Shown piece after piece: positions 27,739 through 38,532 of a stretch of DNA of 64,000 nt. Made by a program: the position numbers and the translations under genes. How positions within the stretch are numbered: the stretch's first letter is position 1; each line of letters opens with the position of its first letter. The notes below the pieces were generated by a model, which searched no databases, was not told where the DNA came from, and worked only from the letters and a program-made list of their open reading frames with translations. Source of the DNA: Rhizobium sp. Q54 (GTDB taxonomy: Bacteria; Pseudomonadota; Alphaproteobacteria; Rhizobiales; Beijerinckiaceae); contig CAMCUC010000001.1 in NCBI GenBank assembly GCA_945878875.1, positions 124,001 to 188,000 of the forward strand. Reading direction: 5' to 3'.

Positions 27739-28707
27739 TCAGGCGAACGCTGCGCTGAACGCGCGAACGACCAGAGCGGCGGGGCCGTTCTCGATGACGA
27801 TCACCAAAAACAGCGCGAAAAGATAAAGGATAGACACGCCAAACAACGACATGCACGCCTTGCGGGCGCTCTCGCCCTCGCGCTGGCGATAGACGCGCCA
27901 TGCGTAGAACAGCATCGCCAGTCCGCCGAGCGTGGCCACGATTCCATAGACCAGTGAGGCAAAACCCATCAGCGCGGGCAGAACGCCTACCGGGGCGAGC
28001 ACGATGGAGTAAATCAGAATCTCCAGCCGGGTGCGGTCCGGTCCCAGAGCGTTGGGCATCATCGGCACGCCGGCGCGGCCGTAATCCTCAGCCTTGACGA
28101 GCGCCAGCGCCCAGAAGTGCGGCGGCGTCCAGATGAAGATGATCGCAAACAACACAGCCGATTCGATCGACACTGAGCCCGTCGCGGCCGCATAGCCCAC
28201 AATCGGCGGAAAGGCGCCTGCCGCCCCGCCGATGACGATGTTCTGCGGCGTCGAGCGCTTGAGCCACATCGTATAAATCACGGCGTAAAAAAAGATCGTA
28301 AAAGCGAGCAAGCCCGCCGCCAGCCAGTTCGACACCACGCAAAGCGTGAAAACTGACAATGCGGACAGGACTAGACCGAAGGCGAGCGCCTCGTCCGCCG
28401 TCACCCGGCCCGAAGGCACAGGCCGCGTCGCAGTGCGCGCCATCAAGGCGTCAATGTCCGCATCATACCACATATTGAGCGCGCCCGAGGCGCCGGCGCC
28501 AACGGCGATCGCCAGCAGCGCGGCAAACCCAATCACCGGGTGGGGCGGCTGCGGAGCAATCAGCATGCCGGCCAGCGCTGTGAGCACGACCAGCGACATC
28601 ACGCGCGGCTTCAGAAGCGCGAGATAATCTGACGGACGCGCGCAAGACACGCGCATGTCGATGCGCATGCTGTCTGACAATCCATCATGTTGCGTGACGA
28701 AGCTCAT
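27739..28707 (-). CDS. ctaB: Protoheme IX farnesyltransferase (haem O synthase)
   Basis: A 322-aa UbiA-superfamily enzyme with about nine membrane helices. The two Asp-rich motifs are [21 protein letters not shown] and [13 protein letters not shown], and the start of the family fold is [21 protein letters not shown]. It converts haem B to haem O, the precursor of haem A for this oxidase. Placed directly downstream of ctaD with a 144-base gap containing a hairpin. Confidence 0.95.
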   Translation of the reverse strand: MSFVTQHDGLSDSMRIDMRVSCARPSDYLALLKPRVMSLVVLTALAGMLIAPQPPHPVIGFAALLAIAVGAGASGALNMWYDADIDALMARTATRPVPSGRVTADEALAFGLVLSALSVFTLCVVSNWLAAGLLAFTIFFYAVIYTMWLKRSTPQNIVIGGAAGAFPPIVGYAAATGSVSIESAVLFAIIFIWTPPHFWALALVKAEDYGRAGVPMMPNALGPDRTRLEILIYSIVLAPVGVLPALMGFASLVYGIVATLGGLAMLFYAWRVYRQREGESARKACMSLFGVSILYLFALFLVIVIENGPAALVVRAFSAAFA

Positions 28708-28821
28708 TCAACCGACCTGTGTTTGCAGTCGAGACGCTCAACAAGGTTGCAACGGGTAGACACGTCCTGTTGCGGAGCCCTCTCTGGAACGGCGCACTCT
28801 TCGCGCCGCTCTAGGGAAGGA

Positions 28822-28845
28822 TCCGGCGACCAAAGGGCCGCCGGA
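28822..28845 (-). terminator. Hairpin in the ctaD-ctaB gap
   Basis: TCCGGCGGCC and GGTCGCCGGA pair (one mismatch) around a CTTT centre just after the ctaD stop on the minus strand. There is no clear T-run; it may attenuate or protect the ctaCD message. Confidence 0.5.
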
Positions 28846-28851
28846 GAATGC

Positions 28852-30555
<1,704 letters not shown>

Positions 30556-30572
30556 TCAGCTTACGCAAAGAT

Positions 30573-31472
30573 TCAGCGCGCGGCGGACGCGTCGGCGACG
30601 CGAACGGGGCTCTCTGTTTGCGCATATTCCTTGCGGGCCTTCTCCAGCCAGACCTTGTAGGCCTCTTCGCTGACGACGCGAATGACGACCGGCATGTAGG
30701 CGTGATCCTTGCCACAGATCTTCGAGCACTGGCCATAGTACACGCCCTCGCGCTCGGCCTTGAACCACGTCTCGTTCAGGCGGCCGGGAACAGCGTCAAT
30801 ACGGACGCCGAACGAGGGGATCACGAAACCGTGGATAACGCCCACGACGTCGGCGGTCACTTGCAGGCGGACCGTCTTGTTGACCGGCACCACCGCTTCG
30901 TTGTCGACGTCGAGCAATTTCAGCTTGCCGGGAGCCAGCTTGTCCTGATCGAGAAGGCGGGCCTGAAATTCAAAGCCGCCGCCCTCGTCCTTGGGATAGG
31001 TCCACGTCCACGCCCACGACGAATTGCCCGTAACCTTGATGGTCATATCGGCGTCGGGCATGGTCAACTGGTTGTTCAGCAGGCGGAACGAGGGGACCGC
31101 AATGACCACGAGAATCAGCACTGGAATAATCGTCCAGGCTATTTCCAGGCCGGTGTGATGGGTGGTGCGCGAGGGCGTCGGGTTCGCTTTCTCGTTGAAC
31201 TTCGAGACCACGATGACGAGCAGCGCCAGTACAAACAGGCAGATCACAGTGATGATCGGCAGCAGAATCGCGTCATGGAAGAAGTTCATCTCGCGGGCGA
31301 TTGGCGTAACCGCGACGGGAAGGCCCATCTGGTTTGGCCGCGGCGCGCCGATCACGAAATCTGCGGCCTGCGCGAAAGCAGAGCCGGCGAAAAGAAACGC
31401 GCCCGTCAGATTTGCGCCCGCCAGTGCGGCGAGGCCTTGAACAGCTTTGCGGCTCTTCGTTTGAAACATCAT
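30573..31472 (-). CDS. ctaC: Cytochrome c oxidase subunit II (CuA subunit)
   Basis: A 299-aa protein: signal peptide (to about SAFAQAAD), two membrane helices (ILLPIITVICLFVLALLVIVV and IAWTIIPVLILVVIAVPSF), then a periplasmic CuA domain. CuA ligands are H214 (GVIHGFVIPSFG), C249, C253, H257 and M260 in YGQCSKICGKDHAYM. The residue between the cysteines, normally Glu (CSELC/CSEIC) and shared with the Mg/Mn site, is Lys251 here. The start is one of two adjacent ATGs. It heads the cta cluster. Confidence 0.95.
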   Translation of the reverse strand: MMFQTKSRKAVQGLAALAGANLTGAFLFAGSAFAQAADFVIGAPRPNQMGLPVAVTPIAREMNFFHDAILLPIITVICLFVLALLVIVVSKFNEKANPTPSRTTHHTGLEIAWTIIPVLILVVIAVPSFRLLNNQLTMPDADMTIKVTGNSSWAWTWTYPKDEGGGFEFQARLLDQDKLAPGKLKLLDVDNEAVVPVNKTVRLQVTADVVGVIHGFVIPSFGVRIDAVPGRLNETWFKAEREGVYYGQCSKICGKDHAYMPVVIRVVSEEAYKVWLEKARKEYAQTESPVRVADASAAR

Positions 31473-31756
31473 TAGAATCTCAGCTCCCGCCCGGCTTTCC
31501 AACCAACGCATGACGCACGCTGGAGGTCGGATCATCGCATAAATTACCTGACCCTGTTCCAACCATAAACCCCGCGCCAGCGCAACACGGCGTTTCAGCG
31601 CGCCCGATGCGGCATAAAAGCACGCGAGGGGGAAAGCGGGGGCCTAGCCGCCTGATTCAGAGCTTTACGGCGCCGCTTTTGACGTCAAAAATTTCTTGTT
31701 GGCGGCGGCGACCTTGCCTACCATCAGAATATATAGAGAACAGGGCCATAGCGAAT

Positions 31757-31900
31757 GTGCGGTCAGCGGACGAAGTGGAGGAACTTGGCCGCCAGTGGGA
31801 TGCGGGCCTTGCCAGCGACGACCCCGTTGACGGCGAGCAGGCCTTTGAGCGCATCCACACGCGGCTGGATGCAAAACTTACGGCTCAAAACAAGGAATGA
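31757..31900 (+). CDS. Small acidic protein resembling an antitoxin C-terminus
   Basis: About 47 aa from a GTG at 31757 (MRSADEVEELGRQWDAGLAS ... FERIHTRLDAKLTAQNKE). The pattern GLAS-DD-x-FERI-x-RL-x-K resembles the toxin-binding tail of ParD/CopG-type antitoxins, but the DNA-binding N-terminus is missing. The stop overlaps the ATG of the next small gene (ATGA). The frame is open upstream to 31607 without antitoxin-like sequence. No toxin gene is adjacent. It may be a remnant. Confidence 0.4.
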   Translation: MRSADEVEELGRQWDAGLASDDPVDGEQAFERIHTRLDAKLTAQNKE

Positions 31901-32073
31901 AATTCCGCCTGCGCCCGGAGATGGAGGCCTTGCAGCCAATCCTTGCTGCGCTTGACGCGTCAATCGCGCGGGGCATAGCCGACGCCGATGCTGGCCGCGT
32001 CAAACCCGCCGCACAGATCTTCGACCGCCTCGAGGTAAAATACCGAGCTATGGTGGCAGCCAAGGGCAGATGA
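31897..32073 (+). CDS. 58-aa ParD/CopG antitoxin-like small protein
   Basis: It runs MKFRLRPEMEALQPILAALD and then ASIARGIADADAGRVKPAAQ, IFDRLEVKYRAMVAAKGR. The segment (A)RGIADADAGRVKPA-x-IFDRLEVKY is typical of C-terminal parts of ribbon-helix-helix antitoxins of type II modules. It starts inside the stop of the previous small gene, so the two are coupled. No ParE/RelE-type toxin follows; the next gene is the IalB-family protein 98 bases away. Confidence 0.55.
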   Translation: MKFRLRPEMEALQPILAALDASIARGIADADAGRVKPAAQIFDRLEVKYRAMVAAKGR

Positions 32074-32171
32074 TTGTCGTCGCCTCCAATGAGGCCGCAC
32101 ATTGTCGTAACCCGTCCCTCCCGGCATAATCGCCGCGCCGCGAATCGGGCTTGCGGCTTTCAGGAGCGTCT

Positions 32172-32705
32172 ATGAGCCGGTTTCAGGGGATCAATTTCAC
32201 CGCGTTGCAGACCGGCGCGGCGAGCGTTCTCGTCGGCGCTGTCCTGAGCGCGGCTTTCGTCAGCCCGGCGACCGCGCAATCGGCGGTGCGCAGCAAGCAT
32301 GGCGATTGGGAAATGCGGTGCGAGACCCCGCCCGGCGCCGCGCGCGAGCAATGCGCGCTCATTCAATCGGTCGCCGCCGAAGACAAGCCCAACATGAACC
32401 TTGTCGTGATCGTGCTGAAAACAGCCGACGGCAAGTCGCGGCTGTTGCGCGTCATCGCGCCGCTGGGGGTTTTGCTGCCCTCGGGCCTTGGGCTGAACAT
32501 TGATTCGGCAGACAAGGGCCGCGCCGGTTTCGTGCGCTGCCTGCCGTCGGGTTGCGTCGCGGAAGTGGTGATGGACGACAAGCTGCTGGAGGATTTGAAG
32601 GTCGGCAAGAGCGCCGTCTTCATCATCTTCGAAACGCCCGAACAGGGCACCGGCATTCCCATGACGCTGAACGGATTCCGCGAGGGGTTTGAGCGCCTGC
32701 CGTAG
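32172..32705 (+). CDS. Invasion-associated locus B (IalB) family exported protein
   Basis: A 177-aa protein with signal peptide (ending near SPATAQSAV) and the IalB pattern: KHGDWEMRCETPPGAAREQCALIQSV, a hydrophobic strand region, then GFVRCLPSGCVAEVVMDDKLLEDLK and ETPEQGTGIPMTLNGFREGF. The paired cysteines probably form disulfides. IalB was first linked to erythrocyte invasion by Bartonella, but the family is general in alphaproteobacteria, so no virulence role should be read from it. AGGAG precedes the start. Confidence 0.9.
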   Translation: MSRFQGINFTALQTGAASVLVGAVLSAAFVSPATAQSAVRSKHGDWEMRCETPPGAAREQCALIQSVAAEDKPNMNLVVIVLKTADGKSRLLRVIAPLGVLLPSGLGLNIDSADKGRAGFVRCLPSGCVAEVVMDDKLLEDLKVGKSAVFIIFETPEQGTGIPMTLNGFREGFERLP

Positions 32706-32822
32706 TCGCTCTGGTCGCTTGAGCGCTGGCGCGAGGCCCGTGAGTGGTATAATTTAGCTTGAAGCGTGGTTTGGGCGCGCGGTCGCCTTGCGGCGTTTGA
32801 GCGTGATCTGGAGTCAGGTGAT

Positions 32823-33422
32823 ATGCGTTTGCAGAATTCCAAATTTCGCCCCGCCGCCGTTGCCGCGATTCTCGCCGCCTCGCTTCTGGCCGGATGCTCA
32901 GGCTCCGAGACCTCGGGCGTGGGCGCAACTTTCGGCAATCTGCTTGCCTTTAACTCCACGACTGCGCCAGCGCCCGTGGCCGCCGTGCCGGAAGCGCCGA
33001 AAAATCTTGTCTGCCCAAGCATTGAAGTCAAAGAAGGCGGCGCTGCGCAGCGCGTCTATTCAGGCGGGCAGGAAAGCCGCAACGTGCGCCACCAGTTCTC
33101 GCTCGGCGAGCTTGCCCGCGAATGCCGCGTGGTGGGAACCCAGCTCATCATGAAAGTGGGCGTTGAAGGCAAGGTGCTGCTTGGCCCCGCCGGATCGCCC
33201 GCCAGTTTCACCGTGCCGGTGACAATCGCGGTAGTCGCAGAGGGATCGAACAAGACCGTCTCCTCGCGCAATTACAAGGCGAGCGCCTCCATCCCGCAGG
33301 GCCAGTCGCTCTCCAGCTTCACGATCGTCTCGGAGGACATCGCCGTGCCGTTCATCAACGAGGCGGCGAATATGGATTACAGCATAGTGGTCAGCATCGA
33401 CGGCGCCGGCGGGCGACGCTAG
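32823..33422 (+). CDS. Outer-membrane lipoprotein of unknown function
   Basis: A 199-aa protein with a clear lipobox (LLAGC, Cys25) and a mature part containing APKNLVCPSIEVKEGGAAQR, ECRVVGTQLIMKVGVEGKVLLGP, and an Ig-like strand pattern to the end. Similar lipoproteins are common in Rhizobiales without a function. Asp is absent at +2, so it probably goes to the outer membrane. It lies upstream of the gcv promoter. Confidence 0.85.
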   Translation: MRLQNSKFRPAAVAAILAASLLAGCSGSETSGVGATFGNLLAFNSTTAPAPVAAVPEAPKNLVCPSIEVKEGGAAQRVYSGGQESRNVRHQFSLGELARECRVVGTQLIMKVGVEGKVLLGPAGSPASFTVPVTIAVVAEGSNKTVSSRNYKASASIPQGQSLSSFTIVSEDIAVPFINEAANMDYSIVVSIDGAGGRR

Positions 33423-33463
33423 GGCTCACACTTTCAAAGTTTGAACCAACCGGCAAAGCGGGC

Positions 33464-33491
33464 TTGACTTGGAAGCGCGCACGGCTAGTTT
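33464..33491 (+). promoter_or_regulatory. Promoter of the gcv operon
   Basis: TTGACT (33464-33469), a 16-base spacer and TAGTTT (33486-33491), placing the start of transcription about 15-20 bases before the first riboswitch stem. Confidence 0.6.
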
Positions 33492-33509
33492 CACACCCGT
33501 CAGCTAAAG

Positions 33510-33722
33510 ATCTATCGCGGAAGAGTCCGCCGGGTTCGCCCGTCGGCGCCGAAGGCGCAACCGCCCCGGAAACGCTCAGGCAAATGGACCGCGATAGGAT
33601 GACACTCTGGAAAGCTGCTTGCACCGCGAGGCGTTCGCACACCGAAGGGCGTAACCTCTGATTTGCAGCTATGCTGCAATCGCAGGGAAATCTCTCAGGT
33701 CACGGGACAGAGGGGGCGCGAA
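33510..33722 (+). ncRNA. Tandem glycine riboswitch (gcvT element)
   Basis: Two aptamers in series. The first, about 33515-33615, has CGCGG-AAGAGT-CCGC, GAAGGCGCAACC-GCC, AAACGCTCAGGCAAA-GGACCGCG and GACACTCTGGAAAG. The second, about 33620-33718, has ACCGCGAGGCG, CACCGAAGGGCGTAACC, GGGAAATCTCTCAGGTCACGGGACAGAGGGGG. These are the hallmark GGAAACnCTCAGGnnA-type junction sequences of the glycine class. It precedes gcvT by about 55 bases and normally switches expression on when glycine is high. Confidence 0.93.
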
Positions 33723-33776
33723 TTGCAAATCCGGCGTGAGCTGGATGCGCTTCAGCGTCTCGAATCCCGGTGCCCT

Positions 33777-34904
33777 ATGTCGCAGAGCGAATCGCTTTCC
33801 AATCCCGTTCTCAACGTCACGCCCTTGCACGCTTTGCACGTGCGTCTTGGCGCGCGCATGGCGGGCTTTGCCGGTTGGGACATGCCGATTCAATATGCGC
33901 ACGGCCTCATCGCCGAGCACCTCTGGACGCGCCGCAGCGCGGGCCTGTTCGATGTGTCGCACATGGGCCAGATCATACTCGAAGGCCCCGGCGCCATCGC
34001 CGCCCTTGAGCAGCTGGTAGCCGCCGACATTGCGGGCCTTGGCGACAACCGCACCCGCTATGCGCAATTTATCACCCATGACGGCGGCATCATCGACGAT
34101 CTGATGGTTACGCGCTTGCCTGCCCCTGCCGGGACCGACCGGCTGTTTCTGGTCGTCAACGCGGGCCGCAAAACCGTGGACGTCGCCCATCTGGCGCAAA
34201 ACCTGTCCGGGTCAGGCGTCAACATGCAGGTGCTGGACGATCGCGCCTTGATCGCGCTGCAAGGCCCGCGCGCCGTTGACGTGCTGAAAGATCGTCTGCC
34301 CGGCGTAGAGGCCATGAGCTTTATGAGCTTCATGACAATCGGCGAGGCGCTCATCACACGCTCCGGCTACACTGGCGAGGACGGTTTTGAGATCTCCCTG
34401 CCCGCCAGCCAGATCGACGCTTTCGCCGGTGATCTGCTGAATGACGAGCGCGTGAAGCCCGTCGGCCTTGGCGCACGCGATTCGCTGCGGCTCGAGGCCG
34501 GGCTTTGCCTCTATGGCCACGACATCGACGAGAGCACCTCGCCCGTAGAGGCGGCCCTCGCCTGGTCCATCGGCAAACGCCGCCGGATTGAGGGCGGCTT
34601 TGCGGGCGCAAATCGCATTCAGCGCGAATTGCGCGACGGCCCGGAGCGCAAGCGCATCGGCTTGCTGCTGGAGGGTCGCCAGCCCGCACGCGAGGGCGCG
34701 CAGATCGCTGCGCCCAACGGCGAGATCGTCGGCACCGTCACCTCGGGCAGCTTTTCGCCCTCTCTGGAGCGCTGCATCGCCATGGGCACTGTGGCCGCAG
34801 CTTTTGCGCGCGCCGACACGCCGCTCAACATCCTCGTGCGCGGCAAGGCTTTGCCTGCGCGCGTCGTTCCCATGCCTTTCGTTCCCCACACTTACATCCG
34901 CTGA
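33777..34904 (+). CDS. gcvT: Glycine cleavage system T protein (aminomethyltransferase)
   Basis: A 375-aa enzyme that moves the methylene group from the lipoyl arm of GcvH to tetrahydrofolate, releasing ammonia. Features: PLHALHVRLGARMAGFAGWD, SAGLFDVSHMGQI, TRSGYTGEDGFEI, LGARDSLRLEAGLCLYGHD, and the C-terminal barrel VGTVTSGSFSPSL. The start at 33777 follows the riboswitch leader. First gene of the gcvT-H-PA-PB operon. Confidence 0.96.
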   Translation: MSQSESLSNPVLNVTPLHALHVRLGARMAGFAGWDMPIQYAHGLIAEHLWTRRSAGLFDVSHMGQIILEGPGAIAALEQLVAADIAGLGDNRTRYAQFITHDGGIIDDLMVTRLPAPAGTDRLFLVVNAGRKTVDVAHLAQNLSGSGVNMQVLDDRALIALQGPRAVDVLKDRLPGVEAMSFMSFMTIGEALITRSGYTGEDGFEISLPASQIDAFAGDLLNDERVKPVGLGARDSLRLEAGLCLYGHDIDESTSPVEAALAWSIGKRRRIEGGFAGANRIQRELRDGPERKRIGLLLEGRQPAREGAQIAAPNGEIVGTVTSGSFSPSLERCIAMGTVAAAFARADTPLNILVRGKALPARVVPMPFVPHTYIR

Positions 34905-34917
34905 CCGGAGCTGTTCC

Positions 34918-35295
34918 ATGACTGACGTTCGCTACACCAAAGACCACGAATACATCCGCATCAACGGAGACATCGGCGAGATCGGCATCAGCGATTATGC
35001 GCAAAAGCAATTGGGCGACGTTGTGTTCGTCGAACTGCCGCAAATCGGCGCCAGTTTTGGCAAGGGCGATCAGGCCGCCGTCGTTGAAAGCGTGAAAGCC
35101 GCCAGCGAAGTCTATGCGCCGGTCAGCGGGGAAGTCGTTGAAGTCAACTCCGGCCTTGAAGCCACGCCCGCTTCCGTCAACGAAGATCCGCTTGGCAAAG
35201 GCTGGTTTTTGAAGATCAAGCTCGCCGACAGCGGCGAACTCGGCGCCCTGATGGACGAGGCCGCCTATCGCGATTTCCTCAAGACGCTCGATTAA
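34918..35295 (+). CDS. gcvH: Glycine cleavage system H protein
   Basis: A 125-aa lipoyl carrier protein. The lipoylation lysine is K60 in [19 protein letters not shown], and the N-terminal YTKDHEYI is the family start. It shuttles the aminomethyl group between P, T and L proteins. It lies 13 bases after gcvT with a poor ribosome site (CCGGAGCTGTTCC). Confidence 0.97.
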   Translation: MTDVRYTKDHEYIRINGDIGEIGISDYAQKQLGDVVFVELPQIGASFGKGDQAAVVESVKAASEVYAPVSGEVVEVNSGLEATPASVNEDPLGKGWFLKIKLADSGELGALMDEAAYRDFLKTLD

Positions 35296-35318
35296 ATTCC
35301 AGCACCAAGGGTCATATT

Positions 35319-36665
35319 ATGCGCTATCTGCCGCTGACGCCGGAAGACCGAACCAGCATGCTGCGCCGCATTGGCGCGCCCGATATCGACGCTCTGTTCG
35401 CCGACGTGCCCGCCGACAAATTGCTGCAAGAACTGCCCGACCTGCCGCGCCGCAAAAGCGAGCTGGAGGTGGAGCGCACGCTGTCGCGCATGGCCGCGCG
35501 CAATGTGGCGGCGGGCTCGGTTCCGTTTTTTGTCGGCGCCGGCGCCTATCGCCATCATGTGCCCGCCAGCGTCGATCATCTGATCCAGCGTTCGGAGTTC
35601 CTGACCAGCTACACGCCCTACCAGCCGGAAATTGCGCAGGGCACGCTGCAAATGCTGTTTGAATTTCAAACGCAGGTCGCCAACCTCACCGGAATGGAGG
35701 TCGCCAATTCCTCCATGTACGACGGCTCGACCGGCTGCGCGGAGGCCGTGCTGATGGCCCACCGCATCACGCGCCGCAAGAAGGCTGTTCTATCGGGCGG
35801 ATTGCATCCCCATTACGCTGAAGTGGTGCGCACGCTCTCGCGCATGGCGGGCGACGACGTGATGACCATGGCGCCCGACGTTTTGGCGGGCGAGGACATG
35901 CTGGCCTGCATCGACAAGACCGTCTCCTGCGTCGTCGTGCAAACGCCGGACGTGTTCGGCAATCTGCGCGATCTCAACGCGCTGGCCGCAAAATGTCACG
36001 AGAACGGCGCACTGCTGATCGCGGTGTTTACGGAAGCCGTCTCGCTGGGCCTGATCGAGCCGCCGGGCGCAATGGGCGCCGACATTGTGGTCGGCGAGGG
36101 CCAATCCATCGGCAATGCGCTGAACTTTGGCGGGCCATATGTGGGCCTGTTCGCCACGCGGCAGAAATATGTGCGCCAGATGCCGGGGCGCCTTGCGGGG
36201 CAAACGCTGGACGCCAATTTTGAACGCGGCTTCGTGCTGACGCTCTCAACGCGCGAGCAGCATATTCGCCGCGAGAAGGCGACGTCCAACATCTGCACCA
36301 ATTCAGGCCTGTGCGCGTTGGCGTTCTCGATTCACATGACGCTGCTTGGGGAGAGCGGCTTGCGCACGCTGGCGCGCGTCAACCATGCAAACGCCGTGAA
36401 GCTCGCCGACATGCTGGCGCGCGTGCCGGGCGTCGAGGTGTTGAACGAGACATTCTTCAACGAATTCACGATTCGCGTGAAGGGCGATGCGGGCCAGCTT
36501 GTCGAAAGGCTTGCCGCGCAGGGGATACTTGCCGGCGTGCCGGTGTCGCGGCTGCTGCCGCGCGCAGGGTTCGACGACCTTTTGCTCATAGCCTCGACCG
36601 AAACCAATACGGACGAAGACCGCGCAGCGCTTGTCGCGGCGCTCTCCTCCCAGCTCGCGCATTAA
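35319..36665 (+). CDS. gcvPA: Glycine dehydrogenase (decarboxylating) subunit 1
   Basis: A 448-aa N-terminal half of the P-protein. Typical elements are [59 protein letters not shown], and [20 protein letters not shown]. It has no PLP lysine of its own; it forms an alpha2beta2 enzyme with gcvPB. Starts with AAGGGTCATATT before ATG, 23 bases after gcvH. Confidence 0.96.
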   Translation: MRYLPLTPEDRTSMLRRIGAPDIDALFADVPADKLLQELPDLPRRKSELEVERTLSRMAARNVAAGSVPFFVGAGAYRHHVPASVDHLIQRSEFLTSYTPYQPEIAQGTLQMLFEFQTQVANLTGMEVANSSMYDGSTGCAEAVLMAHRITRRKKAVLSGGLHPHYAEVVRTLSRMAGDDVMTMAPDVLAGEDMLACIDKTVSCVVVQTPDVFGNLRDLNALAAKCHENGALLIAVFTEAVSLGLIEPPGAMGADIVVGEGQSIGNALNFGGPYVGLFATRQKYVRQMPGRLAGQTLDANFERGFVLTLSTREQHIRREKATSNICTNSGLCALAFSIHMTLLGESGLRTLARVNHANAVKLADMLARVPGVEVLNETFFNEFTIRVKGDAGQLVERLAAQGILAGVPVSRLLPRAGFDDLLLIASTETNTDEDRAALVAALSSQLAH

Positions 36666-36677
36666 GGGGTTTTGACC

Positions 36678-38258
36678 ATGCTCAACAATCAAGGCCGCCC
36701 CACTGGCGCAGGCGAATCTGCGCCCGCCTATAATCGCAAGACGTTCACGGGTAATCGCGCGCTGCAAACGCGCGAGGCGCTGATCTTTGAGATCGGCAGG
36801 CCGGAGGTCAGCGGAATCGATATCGACGAGCCCGAGGCGTTCACGCCGCGCCTTGGCGCGCTTGCGCGCAAAACGCCGCTCGATCTGCCGGGCCTGTCCG
36901 AGCCTGAAACCATGCGCCATTACGTGCGCCTGTCGCAGAAGAATTACGCCATCGACGCCGGGCTCTATCCGCTGGGCTCGTGCACGATGAAGCACAATCC
37001 CCGCCTCAACGAAAAGCTGGCGCGCCTGCCCGGCTTTGCCGACGTGCATCCGTTGCAGCCGACATCCACCGTGCAGGGCGCGCTGGAGCTGATTGAGGTT
37101 TTGTCGGGCTGGCTGATGGAGCTGACCGGCGCCCATGCGGTCGCCATGTCGCCAAAGGCTGGCGCACACGGCGAACTGTGCGGCATGATGGCGATCAAGG
37201 CCGCACTGGCGGCGCGCGGCGAAGGCTCGACGCGCAAAGTGGTGCTGGTGCCCGACAGCGCCCACGGCACCAATCCCGCAACCGCCGCGCTGATCGGCTT
37301 TGAAGTGCGCGCCATCCCTGCCCGCGAAGACGGCACGGTGAGCGCGCAGGCAGTGCGCGAGGCCTGCGGGCCGGACGTGGCGGCCATCATGCTCACCAAC
37401 CCCAACACCTGCGGGCTGTTTGAGCCTGAAGTGGTGGAGATTGCAGCCGCAATCCACGAGGCTGGCGGCTATTTCTATTGCGACGGCGCGAACTTCAACG
37501 CCATCGTCGGCAAGGTGCGCCCGGTCGATCTGGGCGTGGACGCCATGCACATCAATCTGCACAAGACGTTCTCGACCCCGCACGGCGGCGGCGGACCGGG
37601 CGCTGGCCCTGTCGTGTTGTCGGAAGCGCTGGCACCGTTTGCGCCCGCCCCCTTCCTGCGCCGCATGGGGGCGGATCTGGAGATTCTGACGCTCGTGGAA
37701 GAGACTGGCGACGGCGCCGCCTTTGGGCGTCTTACCGCTTTCCATGGCCAGATGGGCATGTTCGTGCGCGCGCTGTCCTACATGATGTCGCACGGCTCGG
37801 ACGGATTACGGCAAGCCTCCGAAGACGCCGTTCTCAACGCGAACTATGTGCGCGTTGGCCTTGGCGACGTGATGAGCGCACCCTTTGGCGACCGGCCCTG
37901 CATGCACGAAGCCTTGTTTGACGACAATTGGCTGAAGGGCACCGGCGTGACCACGCTCGATTTCGCCAAGGCGATGATCGACGAGGGCTATCATCCGATG
38001 ACGATGTATTTCCCGCTGGTGGTGTCCGGCGCAATGCTGATCGAGCCCACCGAATCCGAGTCGCGCGCCTCGGTCGATCTGTTCATCATGACGCTGCGCG
38101 ATCTCACTTTCAGCGTGCGCAGGGGAGAGCTGGAGCGCTTTTCGGGCGCGCCCTATTACGCGCCCCGCCGCAGGCTCGACGAGACGCGCGCCGCCCGCCA
38201 GCCGATCCTGCGCTGGACGCCCCCCGCGCCGATCATTGAGGACGAGGCTGCGGAATAG
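36678..38258 (+). CDS. gcvPB: Glycine dehydrogenase (decarboxylating) subunit 2
   Basis: A 526-aa PLP-binding half of the P-protein. The Schiff-base lysine is K296 in HINLHKTFSTPHGGGGPGAG; other features are YPLGSCTMKHNPRLNE and SAHGTNPATAALIGF. With gcvPA it decarboxylates glycine and loads GcvH. The start ATG at 36678 follows AAGGGGTTTT; an in-frame TTG lies two codons before. It is the last gene of the operon; gcvL (lpd) is elsewhere, as usual. Confidence 0.96.
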   Translation: MLNNQGRPTGAGESAPAYNRKTFTGNRALQTREALIFEIGRPEVSGIDIDEPEAFTPRLGALARKTPLDLPGLSEPETMRHYVRLSQKNYAIDAGLYPLGSCTMKHNPRLNEKLARLPGFADVHPLQPTSTVQGALELIEVLSGWLMELTGAHAVAMSPKAGAHGELCGMMAIKAALAARGEGSTRKVVLVPDSAHGTNPATAALIGFEVRAIPAREDGTVSAQAVREACGPDVAAIMLTNPNTCGLFEPEVVEIAAAIHEAGGYFYCDGANFNAIVGKVRPVDLGVDAMHINLHKTFSTPHGGGGPGAGPVVLSEALAPFAPAPFLRRMGADLEILTLVEETGDGAAFGRLTAFHGQMGMFVRALSYMMSHGSDGLRQASEDAVLNANYVRVGLGDVMSAPFGDRPCMHEALFDDNWLKGTGVTTLDFAKAMIDEGYHPMTMYFPLVVSGAMLIEPTESESRASVDLFIMTLRDLTFSVRRGELERFSGAPYYAPRRRLDETRAARQPILRWTPPAPIIEDEAAE

Positions 38259-38269
38259 CGGGCGCCCAT

Positions 38270-38475
38270 GGACGGGACATGTCCGTCCAAGGCAGCACGT
38301 GGGGTGAGCGTTTATTTTTGCACGTGGGCTATTAGCAGAACCATCACCAATCTCTCCACGTCATGGCCGGGCTTGTCCCGGCCACCCACGCCGTTCAAAG
38401 CCTCGCGGCTGGCAGCGTAAAGAAACGGCTTGCGCCGTCTGCGTGGATGGACGGGACAAGCCCGTCGATGACGGC
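38270..38475. repeat. Intergenic palindromes (GGACGGGACATGTCCGTCC and GGCCGGGCTTGTCCCGGCC units)
   Basis: The 274-base gap between converging gcvPB and atpF holds GGACGGGACATGTCCGTCC (38270-38288), CGTCATGGCCGGGCTTGTCC (from 38359) and its inverse GGACGGGACAAGCCCGTC (from 38449). The last two are arms of one large inverted repeat, and a relative stands at about 50210. No gene is seen here. Confidence 0.7.
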
Positions 38476-38532
38476 ATGTGGGATGATGGACAGCTTCGTT
38501 GCTATGCGCTTTGCATCAACAATGCATGCCGA

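Noticed and set aside
28708-28851. Possible small gene between ctaB and ctaD
   Set aside because: The gap has no start codon with ribosome site and a frame of useful length; it holds a hairpin only.
33510-33722. Short plus-strand frames within the gcv leader
   Set aside because: The sequence is explained by the tandem glycine aptamers; the frames have no ribosome sites.
36303-37793. 496-codon minus-strand frame opposite gcvPA/gcvPB
   Set aside because: It spans the junction of two well-defined genes on the other strand and has no family features.
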